DNA from: Streptomyces sp. ISL-96
GTDB taxonomy: Bacteria > Actinomycetota > Actinomycetes > Streptomycetales > Streptomycetaceae
Length of the DNA: 64,000 nucleotides
Assembly: GCF_018614035.1 (NCBI RefSeq)
Contig: NZ_JAGGPA010000026.1
Location: forward strand, 124,001 to 188,000
Direction of reading: 5' to 3'
Positions within the stretch are counted from its first letter, which is position 1. Each line of letters opens with the position of its first letter. The position numbers and the translations under genes are program-made. Shown here piece by piece: positions 8,937 through 16,707 of the stretch. Under the pieces are notes generated by a model. It had not been told where the DNA came from. It saw only the letters and a list, made by a program, of their open reading frames with translations, and did no database searches.

Positions 8937-9300
8937 CGAACGACTACTCCTCGGGCAGGCGAGATCGCCTGGAAGCGGCAGGTGAGTTCCGGTCCCCCCG
9001 AAGTACGGAGCAGCCCGGGGTCGGGCGTCCGTACGGCCTCATGTGCATCCAGGACGAGGACGCTCCCTGGCGTCACTTGGTTCCCGGTGGTCTGCATGCC
9101 GCACAGACTACGCACCGTCAAAACCCGCCCAGTGCCGATGTTCACCCCAAATCAGGCAAGTTGCGTGCATCGAATTGGTGATGTGACGCCGTTCACCATG
9201 GCCCCCCTTGTCGAAGCGGGACTCCCGATCTATCGTCTGGATGTATCGAGTCGATACATCAGCTCGGCATAAGGCCCGTCGGCGACTGAGGAGGCGAAGG
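8937..9300. other. Divergent intergenic region (PBP / PadR)
   Basis: A 364-base gap between two divergent genes. No convincing coding frame: the open frames here lack start signals and family resemblance. It holds the PadR-type palindrome near its right end and must contain promoters for both flanking genes. Confidence 0.6.
9240..9260. promoter_or_regulatory. Palindromic operator for the adjacent PadR regulator
   Basis: Perfect 21-base palindrome with core ATGTATCGA-G-TCGATACAT, 40 bases upstream of the padR start. The ends ATGT and ACAT match the half-sites of known PadR operators, so autoregulation is likely (inference from family knowledge). Confidence 0.75.
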
Positions 9301-9984
9301 ATGAGCAGGCGCTCAGGCATCCTCGAATTCGCCGTGCTCGGCCTGCTGCGCGAGTCCCCCATGCACGGTTACGAGCTGCGCAAGCGGCTCAACACCTCAC
9401 TGGGGGTCTTCCGCGCCTTCAGCTACGGGACGCTCTACCCCTGCCTCAAGACGCTCGTCGCAAACGGTTGGTTGATCGAAGAGCCCGGCAGCGCTCCCGA
9501 GGACGCGCTCGCCGCTTCGCTCGCCGGACGCCGGGCGAAGATCGTCTACCGGCTGACAGCCGAAGGTAAGGAGCACTTCGAGGAGCTGCTCTCCCACACC
9601 GGTCCCGATTCGTGGGAGGACGAGCACTTCGCCGCTCGTTTCGCCTTCTTCGGACAGACGGAGCGCGAGGTGCGGATGCGGGTGCTCGAGGGCCGCAGGA
9701 GCCGGCTGGAGGAGCGTCTCGAGAAGATGCGCGCCTCCCTGGCCCGTACCCGGGAGCGCCTGGACGACTACACGCTTGAGCTGCAACGGCACGGCATGGA
9801 GTCCGTCGAGCGCGAAGTGCGCTGGCTGAACGAGCTCATCGAGAGCGAGCGGGCGGGGCGGGATCAGCGACGATCCGACCCCGAGTTCCCGGCTCGTCAC
9901 GACACCACATCTGGACAGACGGACGGCCTGCCCCGGCACCGGGATGACTCCCCGCCGGGTCCGTCCGACGACACCGTCAAGTGA
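9301..9984 (+). CDS. PadR-family transcriptional regulator
   Basis: A 227-aa winged-helix regulator. The N-terminal PadR domain contains LEFAVLGLLRESPMHGYEL and a wing near FSYGTLYPCLKTL (about residues 5-60). A long charged helical C-terminal part of the dimerising vinculin-like type follows (about 110-185), and then a polar tail. The ATG at 9301 was chosen because the PadR domain begins there and AGGAGGCGAAGG precedes it. It lies just upstream of the inositol-phosphate synthase gene, and a PadR-ino1 arrangement is usual in Streptomyces. It probably binds the palindrome at 9240-9260; the effector is unknown. Confidence 0.9.
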   Translation: MSRRSGILEFAVLGLLRESPMHGYELRKRLNTSLGVFRAFSYGTLYPCLKTLVANGWLIEEPGSAPEDALAASLAGRRAKIVYRLTAEGKEHFEELLSHTGPDSWEDEHFAARFAFFGQTEREVRMRVLEGRRSRLEERLEKMRASLARTRERLDDYTLELQRHGMESVEREVRWLNELIESERAGRDQRRSDPEFPARHDTTSGQTDGLPRHRDDSPPGPSDDTVK

Positions 9985-10036
9985 GGCCCTGCACATCCGC
10001 AGGGCTTCGTAGAGAACACACAGGGAGCAACCGCCA

Positions 10037-11119
10037 ATGGGTTCGGTTCGCGTAGCCATCGTCGGCGTGGGCAACTGCGCCGCCTCGCTGGTGCAGGGCG
10101 TCGAGTACTACAAGGACGCCGACCCGGCGGGCAAGGTGCCGGGTCTCATGCACGTGGAGTTCGGCGAGTACCACGTGAAGGACATCGAGTTCGTCGCCGC
10201 CTTCGACGTCGACGCGAAGAAGGTCGGCCTCGACCTCGCGGACGCCATCGGCGCGAGCGAGAACAACACCATCAAGATCTGTGACGTGCCGAACTCGGGC
10301 GTCACCGTGCAGCGTGGTCACACCCTCGACGGCCTGGGCAAGTACTACCGCGAGACGATCGAGGAGTCCGACGAGGCCCCGGCCGACATCGTCCAGACCC
10401 TCAAGGACCGCCAGGTCGACGTCCTCGTCTGCTACCTGCCCGTCGGTTCCGAGGACGCTGCGAAGTTCTACGCGCAGTGCGCCATCGACGCCAAGGTCGC
10501 GTTCGTCAACGCTCTCCCGGTCTTCATCGCCGGCACCAAGGAGTGGGCGGACAAGTTCACCGAGGCGGGCGTCCCGATCATCGGCGACGACATCAAGTCG
10601 CAGGTCGGCGCCACCATCACGCACCGCGTCATGGCGAAGCTCTTCGAGGACCGGGGCGTCGTCCTGGACCGCACGATGCAGCTGAACGTCGGCGGCAACA
10701 TGGACTTCAAGAACATGCTCGAGCGTGAGCGCCTGGAGTCCAAGAAGATCTCGAAGACGCAGGCCGTCACCTCGCAGATCCCCGACCGTGACATGGGCGC
10801 CGACAACGTCCACATCGGCCCGTCGGACTACGTGGCCTGGCTGGACGACCGCAAGTGGGCGTACGTGCGCCTCGAGGGCCGTGCCTTCGGTGACGTCCCG
10901 CTGAACCTGGAGTACAAGCTCGAGGTCTGGGACTCCCCGAACTCGGCCGGTGTCATCATCGACGCCGTACGCGCCGCGAAGATCGCCAAGGACCGTGGCA
11001 TCGGCGGCCCGATCCTCTCCGCGTCCTCGTACTTCATGAAGTCCCCGCCGGTGCAGTACTTCGACGACGCGGCCCACCGCGCCGTCGAGAGCTTCATCGC
11101 GGGCGAGGTCGAGCGCTAA
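10037..11119 (+). CDS. ino1: Inositol-3-phosphate synthase
   Basis: NAD-dependent myo-inositol-1-phosphate synthase of 360 aa, which converts glucose-6-phosphate to inositol phosphate for mycothiol and phosphatidylinositol synthesis. It begins MGSVRVAIVGVGNCAASLVQG with the NAD-binding glycine motif. It also has the catalytic-domain block LNVGGNMDFKNML with lysines nearby, and the C-terminal segment RAAKIAKDRGIGGPILSAS. The length is that of the compact actinobacterial form. It starts 52 bases after padR, so PadR may also affect its expression. A strong hairpin follows the stop. Confidence 0.96.
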   Translation: MGSVRVAIVGVGNCAASLVQGVEYYKDADPAGKVPGLMHVEFGEYHVKDIEFVAAFDVDAKKVGLDLADAIGASENNTIKICDVPNSGVTVQRGHTLDGLGKYYRETIEESDEAPADIVQTLKDRQVDVLVCYLPVGSEDAAKFYAQCAIDAKVAFVNALPVFIAGTKEWADKFTEAGVPIIGDDIKSQVGATITHRVMAKLFEDRGVVLDRTMQLNVGGNMDFKNMLERERLESKKISKTQAVTSQIPDRDMGADNVHIGPSDYVAWLDDRKWAYVRLEGRAFGDVPLNLEYKLEVWDSPNSAGVIIDAVRAAKIAKDRGIGGPILSASSYFMKSPPVQYFDDAAHRAVESFIAGEVER

Positions 11120-11142
11120 AAGCGCGGCAGTAGCAGTCTGAT

Positions 11143-11183
11143 CGTCGAGGGTCCCCGGGTAATCCGCCCGGGGACCCTCGACG
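11143..11183 (+). terminator. Terminator after inositol-phosphate synthase
   Basis: Long GC-rich inverted repeat, arms CGTCGAGGGTCCCCGGG and CCCGGGGACCCTCGACG around a 7-base loop. There is no T-run, which is common for Streptomyces terminators. Confidence 0.8.
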
Positions 11184-11201
11184 TGTGTGACGCTTGCTCG
11201 C

Positions 11202-12482
11202 ATGCCCGTCGTACGTGATCTGCGCGTACTCCTGCGCCTGACCAACTTCCGCCGCCTGCTGACGGTCCGGCTGCTCTCCCAGTGCGCGGACGGCGTGTAC
11301 CAGGTCGCGCTCGCCGCGTACGTCGTCTTCTCCCCGGAGAAGCAGACCTCGCCCGGCGCGATCGCCTCAGCCATGGCCGTACTGCTGCTCCCCTATTCGG
11401 CCGTCGGCCCTTTCGCGGGCGTGCTGCTCGACCGCTGGCAGCGCCGACAGGTCTTCCTGTACGGGAACCTGCTGCGGGCGGTGCTCGCCTGCGGCACGGC
11501 GGTGCTGATCCTCGCGTCCGTGCCCGACTGGCTCTTCTACGTCTCGGCTCTCTCCGTCACGGCCGTCAATCGTTTCGTACTGTCAGGGCTCTCGGCCGCA
11601 CTGCCCCGCGTTGTCGACGCCGACCGGCTTGTCATGGCCAACTCGCTCTCCCCAACGGCCGGGACGCTCGCCGCCACCGCTGGCGGCGGCCTGGCCTTCG
11701 CCGTACGGCTGGTGGCGTCGGACTCCGATGCGGCGGTGGTGCTGCTGGGCGCGGCCCTTTACCTCTGCGCCGCCTTGTCCTCGCTGCGGATGAGCCGTGA
11801 ACTGCTCGGCCCCGATCCCGATCAGGTGCAGCCGCGGCTGGGCGCAGCGCTGGCCTCCACGGCACAGGGGCTCGCCGACGGCTTGCGGCATCTGTCGGAG
11901 CGACACGCCGCGGCGCACGCGCTGGCCGCGATGACGCTGATGCGCTTTTGCTACGGCGCGCTGACGGTCATGGTGCTGATGCTGGTCCGGTACGCCTGGC
12001 CGGACGGGCCGGGGGGCGGCGAGGACGAGGGGCTGGCGCTGCTCGGCATCGCCGTTGCGGTCTCAGCGGCGGGGTTCTTCGCGGCCGCCGTGCTGACGCC
12101 GTGGATGGTGGGGCGGCTTGGACCGTATGGGTGGATGGTCATGTGTGCGGGGTCTGCTGCCGTACTCGAACCTGCCCTCGCGCTGCCCTTCGAGCCCGTA
12201 CCGATGATGATCGCGGCCTTCGTGCTCGGTCTCACGACGCAGGGCGCGAAGATCACCACCGACACGGTGGTGCAGTCGTCGGTCGACGACGCCTATCGCG
12301 GGCGGGTCTTCTCGATCTACGACGTGTTGTTCAACGTCGCCTTCGTGGGCGCCGCGGCGACGGCGGCGCTGATGCTGCCCGCCGACGGCCGCTCGGCCAC
12401 CCTGGTGATCGCGGTCGCTCTCATCTACGCGGCTGCCGCTGCGGCCATGCTCCGTTGGAACCGGCGGGGAGACACCCCTTAG
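11202..12482 (+). CDS. MFS transporter, unknown substrate
   Basis: About 426 aa from the ATG; a GTG five codons upstream is also possible but overlaps the terminator stem. About twelve hydrophobic helices. The motif-A-like loop LLDRWQRRQVFLYGN lies near residue 75 between helices 2 and 3, and a second copy-like segment TTDTVVQSSVDDAYRGRVFS lies in the C-terminal half. It belongs to the MFS efflux type. Such a gene is conserved next to ino1 in Streptomyces, but no substrate can be read from the sequence. Confidence 0.8.
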   Translation: MPVVRDLRVLLRLTNFRRLLTVRLLSQCADGVYQVALAAYVVFSPEKQTSPGAIASAMAVLLLPYSAVGPFAGVLLDRWQRRQVFLYGNLLRAVLACGTAVLILASVPDWLFYVSALSVTAVNRFVLSGLSAALPRVVDADRLVMANSLSPTAGTLAATAGGGLAFAVRLVASDSDAAVVLLGAALYLCAALSSLRMSRELLGPDPDQVQPRLGAALASTAQGLADGLRHLSERHAAAHALAAMTLMRFCYGALTVMVLMLVRYAWPDGPGGGEDEGLALLGIAVAVSAAGFFAAAVLTPWMVGRLGPYGWMVMCAGSAAVLEPALALPFEPVPMMIAAFVLGLTTQGAKITTDTVVQSSVDDAYRGRVFSIYDVLFNVAFVGAAATAALMLPADGRSATLVIAVALIYAAAAAAMLRWNRRGDTP

Positions 12483-12502
12483 CGTGCAAGCGAGGGGGTG
12501 GT

Positions 12503-12516
12503 GTTTCACGTGAAAC
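12503..12516. promoter_or_regulatory. parS site
   Basis: Perfect GTTTCACGTGAAAC palindrome, the Streptomyces ParB binding site. It lies in the convergent gap between the MFS gene and cca, inside a larger inverted repeat (arms GAGGGGGTGGT and ACCACCCCCTC) that can also act as a terminator. Confidence 0.93.
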
Positions 12517-12555
12517 ACCACCCCCTCGCCGCCTCCATCAGGCTTCAGCCGTCAT

Positions 12556-12569
12556 GTTTCACGTGAAAC
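12556..12569. promoter_or_regulatory. parS site
   Basis: Second perfect GTTTCACGTGAAAC, 53 bases from the previous one in the same gap and just past the cca stop codon. Confidence 0.93.
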
Positions 12570-12575
12570 ATGACC

Positions 12576-14018
12576 TCAGCTCTGCGACGCCCACCACTCC
12601 TTGAGAGCCGCGACCGCCGCATCGTGCTCCATCGGCCCGTTCTCCAGACGCAGCTCCAGCAGGAACTTGTACGCCTGGCCGATCGCCGGGCCGGGGCCGA
12701 TGCCAAGGATCTCCATGATCTGGTTGCCGTCCAGATCGGGCCGGATGGAGTCCAGCTCCTCCTGCTCCTGAAGCTGCGCGATGCGCTCCTCAAGCCCGTC
12801 GTACGCCCGTGACAGCGCACTCGCCTTGCGCTTGTTGCGCGTGGTGCAGTCCGAGCGGGTCAGCTTGTGGAGCCGCTCCAGCTGGGGGCCCGCGTCGCGT
12901 ACGTACCGGCGTACGGCGGAGTCGGTCCACTCGCCGGTGCCGTACCCGTGGAAGCGCAGGTGCAGCTCCACGAGGGTCGAGACGTCCTTGATCAGGTCAT
13001 TGGAGTACTTCAGGGCCGTCATGCGCTTCTTGGTCATCTTCGCGCCCACCACCTCGTGGTGATGGAAGGAGACCCTGCCGTCCGACTCGAAGCGCCGCGT
13101 CCGCGGCTTGCCGATGTCGTGCAGCAGCGCCGCGAGCCGCAGCACGAGGTCGGGCCCGCCCTCTTCGAGGACCATGGCCTGCTCCAGGACGGTCAGCGAG
13201 TGCTCGTAGACGTCCTTGTGCTTGTGATGCTCATCACTTTCCAGCCGCAGCTGGGGCAGCTCCGGCAGCACGAATCCGGCGAGGCCACTGTCGACAAGCA
13301 GCCTCAGCCCCTTGCGCGGGTTCGGAGAGAGGATCAGCTTGTTGAGCTCGTCACGCACTCGTTCGGCCGAGACGATTTCAATGCGCCCGGACATCGCCGT
13401 CATCGCGGCGACCACCTCGGGAGCCACCTCGAAGTCGAGCTGAGCGGCGAACCGCGCGGCGCGCATCATGCGCAGCGGGTCGTCGGAGAACGACTCCTCA
13501 GGGGTCCCGGGCGTGCGCAGGACGCGGGCAGCGAGGTCCTCGAGGCCGCCGTGCGGGTCGATGAACTCCTTCTCCGGGAGTGCGACCGCCATCGCGTTCA
13601 CGGTGAAGTCACGGCGTACGAGGTCTTCCTCGATGGAGTCGCCGTAGGACACCTCAGGCTTGCGGGAGGTCCTGTCGTAGGCCTCGGAGCGGTACGTCGT
13701 GACCTCGATCTGGTAGCCCGCCTTCTGGCACCCCACCGTGCCGAAGGCGATCCCGACCTCCCACACGGAGTCCGCCCACGGCCGGACGATCTTCAGTACG
13801 TCCTCGGGGCGGGCGTCAGTCGTGAAGTCCAGGTCGTTGCCGAGGCGGCCGAGCAACGCGTCCCTGACCGATCCGCCGACGAGCGCGAGACTGAAGCCCG
13901 CCTCCTGGAAACGGCGCGCGAGATCGTCGGCGACAGGTGAGACGCGCAGCAGTTCGCTGACCGCGCGGCGCTGCACCTGATTGAGGGCGCTGGGATTGTC
14001 TTCCTTGGCGTTCGGCAC
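12576..14018 (-). CDS. cca: CCA tRNA nucleotidyltransferase
   Basis: Adds or repairs the CCA end of tRNA; both tRNA genes in this window lack an encoded CCA. The 480-aa class II enzyme has LVGGSVRDALLG and the metal-binding DLDFTTD near residues 45-65, the RRDFTVNAMA block near 155, and a C-terminal HD domain with LLHDIGKPRTR. The GTG at 14018 was chosen because the family begins just after VPNAKEDN and upstream residues look non-coding. It is divergent from the DUF6049 gene. Confidence 0.95.
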   Translation of the reverse strand: MPNAKEDNPSALNQVQRRAVSELLRVSPVADDLARRFQEAGFSLALVGGSVRDALLGRLGNDLDFTTDARPEDVLKIVRPWADSVWEVGIAFGTVGCQKAGYQIEVTTYRSEAYDRTSRKPEVSYGDSIEEDLVRRDFTVNAMAVALPEKEFIDPHGGLEDLAARVLRTPGTPEESFSDDPLRMMRAARFAAQLDFEVAPEVVAAMTAMSGRIEIVSAERVRDELNKLILSPNPRKGLRLLVDSGLAGFVLPELPQLRLESDEHHKHKDVYEHSLTVLEQAMVLEEGGPDLVLRLAALLHDIGKPRTRRFESDGRVSFHHHEVVGAKMTKKRMTALKYSNDLIKDVSTLVELHLRFHGYGTGEWTDSAVRRYVRDAGPQLERLHKLTRSDCTTRNKRKASALSRAYDGLEERIAQLQEQEELDSIRPDLDGNQIMEILGIGPGPAIGQAYKFLLELRLENGPMEHDAAVAALKEWWASQS

Positions 14019-14195
14019 AACAGAAAAGGGTACGTGCCCCGCCCGGCCGAAGCTTCCCGGTTTACCGCCGCCCGACAAGACTCTTCCGATCATGTGGAGC
14101 AGTGGGCAGCACTTCGCCACAGCGCACCTCGTTACCATGCGTGGACGCAAGAACCGACAACCAACACCGACAGCAGACAAAGACTAGGAACGGGC

Positions 14196-16547
14196 GTGGG
14201 CGTGGCCGAGGCGGCAGACTTTCAGGGGATGGTTCCCTCACCTGCCCGCCGGTGGCTGCGGCGGACGGCAGGGCTCCTCGCCGGCGCCCCGCTGGTCGCG
14301 GGTCTCCTGTATCTCCCGGCTGCCGCGCCCGCGCAGGCCGCCGAGGACGCCACGGGCTCGCGCACGGTTGAGGTGTCCCTCGACGCAATGAGCCCCGGTG
14401 CCCCGGTGGAGGGAGACGAGGTCACCGTCTCCGGCACGGTCACCAACAGGGGCAAGGAAGCCATCACCGACGCCCATGTCGGAATCGGCGTGGGACCGCG
14501 GCTGTCCGGCAGAGCGGCGATCGACGCCGTGGACCGGCGCAGCCAGGAAGCTGACGCCCGTGCACCCGCGGAACTCGGCGGGAAATTCACGAAGAAGTTC
14601 GCGAAGCTCCCGGCCGGCATCAGCGAGGACTTCAGCATCACCGTCCCGGTCGACAAGCTGGATCTTGACGACCAGGGCGTCTACCAGCTCGGCGTGTCCC
14701 TGTCGGGGCAGACCCAGAGCCGTCCGTACGAGCAGACGCTGGGCATTCAGAAGACCTTCCTGCCCTGGCAGCCCGATGCCACGGAGAAGAAGACCCAGCT
14801 CACCTATCTCTGGCCGCTGATCTCCTCGACACATGTCACCGCGGAGACGGGTTCGGACGAGCAGCAGACCCCGGTCTTCGAGAACGACAACCTCGGCGCG
14901 GAGCTCGCCCCGGGCGGGCGGCTGAACCAGCTCGTCTCCCTCGGCAATGAGCTGCCGGTGACCTGGGTCGTCGACCCGGACCTGCTCGCCACCGTCAACG
15001 CCATGACGGAGAGCTACCAGGTCAAGCCCCAGGACGGTGAAACGACCGTCCCGGGCCAGTACCAGGCGGTGGCCAACCGGTGGCTGAGCGATCTCCAGAA
15101 GGCGGTCAGCGGCCGGAAGGTCGTCGCGCTGCCGTTCGCCGACCCCGACCTGGCCTCGCTGGCACACCGGGGCAAGGACGTTCCGGGCTCTCTCAGTCAC
15201 CTGCGGCGCGCGACCGATGTCGCGGCGACAGCCGTGAAGTCGATCCTCCACACGGAACCCTCCACCGATTTCGCCTGGCCGGTGCACGGGGCCGTCGACC
15301 CGTCCGTCGTCGATGTCGCCACCTCAGCCGGCGCGCACAACGTGATCGCCCGCAGCGACAGCCTCCACGAGACGGGCGGTCTGCCGTACACGCCCACCGC
15401 GACCCGGCCGATCGGCGGCGGCACCAACGCGGTGGTCGCCGACGCCCGGCTGTCCACCGCCTTCGAGGGCGACATGTCGAAGGCCGGGAATTCCACCTTG
15501 GCCGTGCAGAAATTCCTGGCCCAGACCCTGGCGGTGACACTCCAGGACGAGGAGAAGCAGCGCAGCGTCGTGGTGGCCCCGCAGCGGCTGCCGTCCGCGA
15601 GCCAGGCGCAGTCCATGGCGAGCGCTTTGCACAGCCTCGACGCCCAGCGCTGGTCGCAGCCGCTGGATCTGGTGGCGGCGGCGAAGGCCAAGCCCGACGC
15701 CCGGGCTACGACCGACGTGCCCGGCCCGGCGTCGTACCCCCGGTCGCTGAGCAGGCAGGAGCTTCCGGCCAAGGCGTTCCAGGACATCAAGGCCACCCAG
15801 GACAAGCTCGACAACTTCAAAGTGATCCTCACCTCTCCCGACCGGGTGGTCACCCCCTTCGGCAACGCGATCAACCGCGCGATGTCCACGTCGTGGCGCG
15901 GCAGCGAGCCGAAGGCGCAGGAGTACCGCGACGGGGTGCAGAGCTATCTGGTAAGCCTCACCGACGAGGTGCAGCTCATCCAGAAGTCCGACGCGACCCT
16001 GTCGGGGCGCAGCGCGACGGTGCCCGTAACGGTCCAGAACCAGCTGGTGCAGGGTGTGGAGCACCTGGTGCTGCGGCTCGAATCGACCAAGCCGACCCGT
16101 CTCAAGCTGGACGGTGACCAGAGCGTCGCCGAAGGCCAGGTGAAGATCGCCGGCGGCCACAGCCAGTCGGTGAAGTTCACCGCCACCGCCAACGCCAACG
16201 GCCCCGTCCCGGTGACCGCCCAGCTCTACACCGAGGACGGCACGCCGTACGGCCGCCAGATGGAGTTCACGGTCGACGTGAACGAGTTCACGCCGACCGT
16301 GATGCTCGTCATCGCCGGCGGTGTGCTGCTGCTCGTTCTCGCCGGCATCCGGATGTACACCCAGCGCAAGCGCGCCGCGGCCCGCGAGGAAGCGGACGGG
16401 GACGGGGACGGGGACGGCGGGGACGACGGGGACACTGACGGGGGTGCTGACGGGGGCGACGACTCCGAGCAGCCGAGTGACCCGACACCGGACACCGGTC
16501 CCGAAAGCGGCGCCCCGTCGGGCGCGGGTGAGAAAGTGGACCGTTGA
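14196..16547 (+). CDS. Secreted membrane-anchored DUF6049 protein
   Basis: About 783 aa. The start is uncertain: GTG at 14196 (AGGAA five bases upstream) or 14202, or ATG at 14229. A signal peptide follows (hydrophobic run ending AQAAED), then a long extracytoplasmic region opening with a CARDB-like beta-domain. A C-terminal helix at about residues 705-725 (MLVIAGGVLLLVLAGI) is followed by an Arg/Lys stop and an Asp/Gly-rich cytoplasmic tail. It lies immediately upstream of murJ and is conserved there in actinobacteria, which suggests a role at the cell-wall assembly site; its activity is unknown. Confidence 0.85.
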   Translation: MGVAEAADFQGMVPSPARRWLRRTAGLLAGAPLVAGLLYLPAAAPAQAAEDATGSRTVEVSLDAMSPGAPVEGDEVTVSGTVTNRGKEAITDAHVGIGVGPRLSGRAAIDAVDRRSQEADARAPAELGGKFTKKFAKLPAGISEDFSITVPVDKLDLDDQGVYQLGVSLSGQTQSRPYEQTLGIQKTFLPWQPDATEKKTQLTYLWPLISSTHVTAETGSDEQQTPVFENDNLGAELAPGGRLNQLVSLGNELPVTWVVDPDLLATVNAMTESYQVKPQDGETTVPGQYQAVANRWLSDLQKAVSGRKVVALPFADPDLASLAHRGKDVPGSLSHLRRATDVAATAVKSILHTEPSTDFAWPVHGAVDPSVVDVATSAGAHNVIARSDSLHETGGLPYTPTATRPIGGGTNAVVADARLSTAFEGDMSKAGNSTLAVQKFLAQTLAVTLQDEEKQRSVVVAPQRLPSASQAQSMASALHSLDAQRWSQPLDLVAAAKAKPDARATTDVPGPASYPRSLSRQELPAKAFQDIKATQDKLDNFKVILTSPDRVVTPFGNAINRAMSTSWRGSEPKAQEYRDGVQSYLVSLTDEVQLIQKSDATLSGRSATVPVTVQNQLVQGVEHLVLRLESTKPTRLKLDGDQSVAEGQVKIAGGHSQSVKFTATANANGPVPVTAQLYTEDGTPYGRQMEFTVDVNEFTPTVMLVIAGGVLLLVLAGIRMYTQRKRAAAREEADGDGDGDGGDDGDTDGGADGGDDSEQPSDPTPDTGPESGAPSGAGEKVDR

Positions 16548-16707
16548 GCTACGCCGTGGCCGGTCTGCGGCCGGGGACGATTGGGTGGGCTTGCAATGCA
16601 GCGTCATGTCGGGGGAGAGTCCCCGGATCCCCGGTCGGCCCACACGATCAACAGGGTCGGCCGACGGGGCACAGCTCGCCGGAACAGGAAGCTCGAGGGG
16701 AGCACCA

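Noticed and set aside
10168..10185. CCACGTGAAGG resembling parS
   Set aside because: Only the central ACGTGA matches and it lies in conserved coding sequence of inositol-phosphate synthase.
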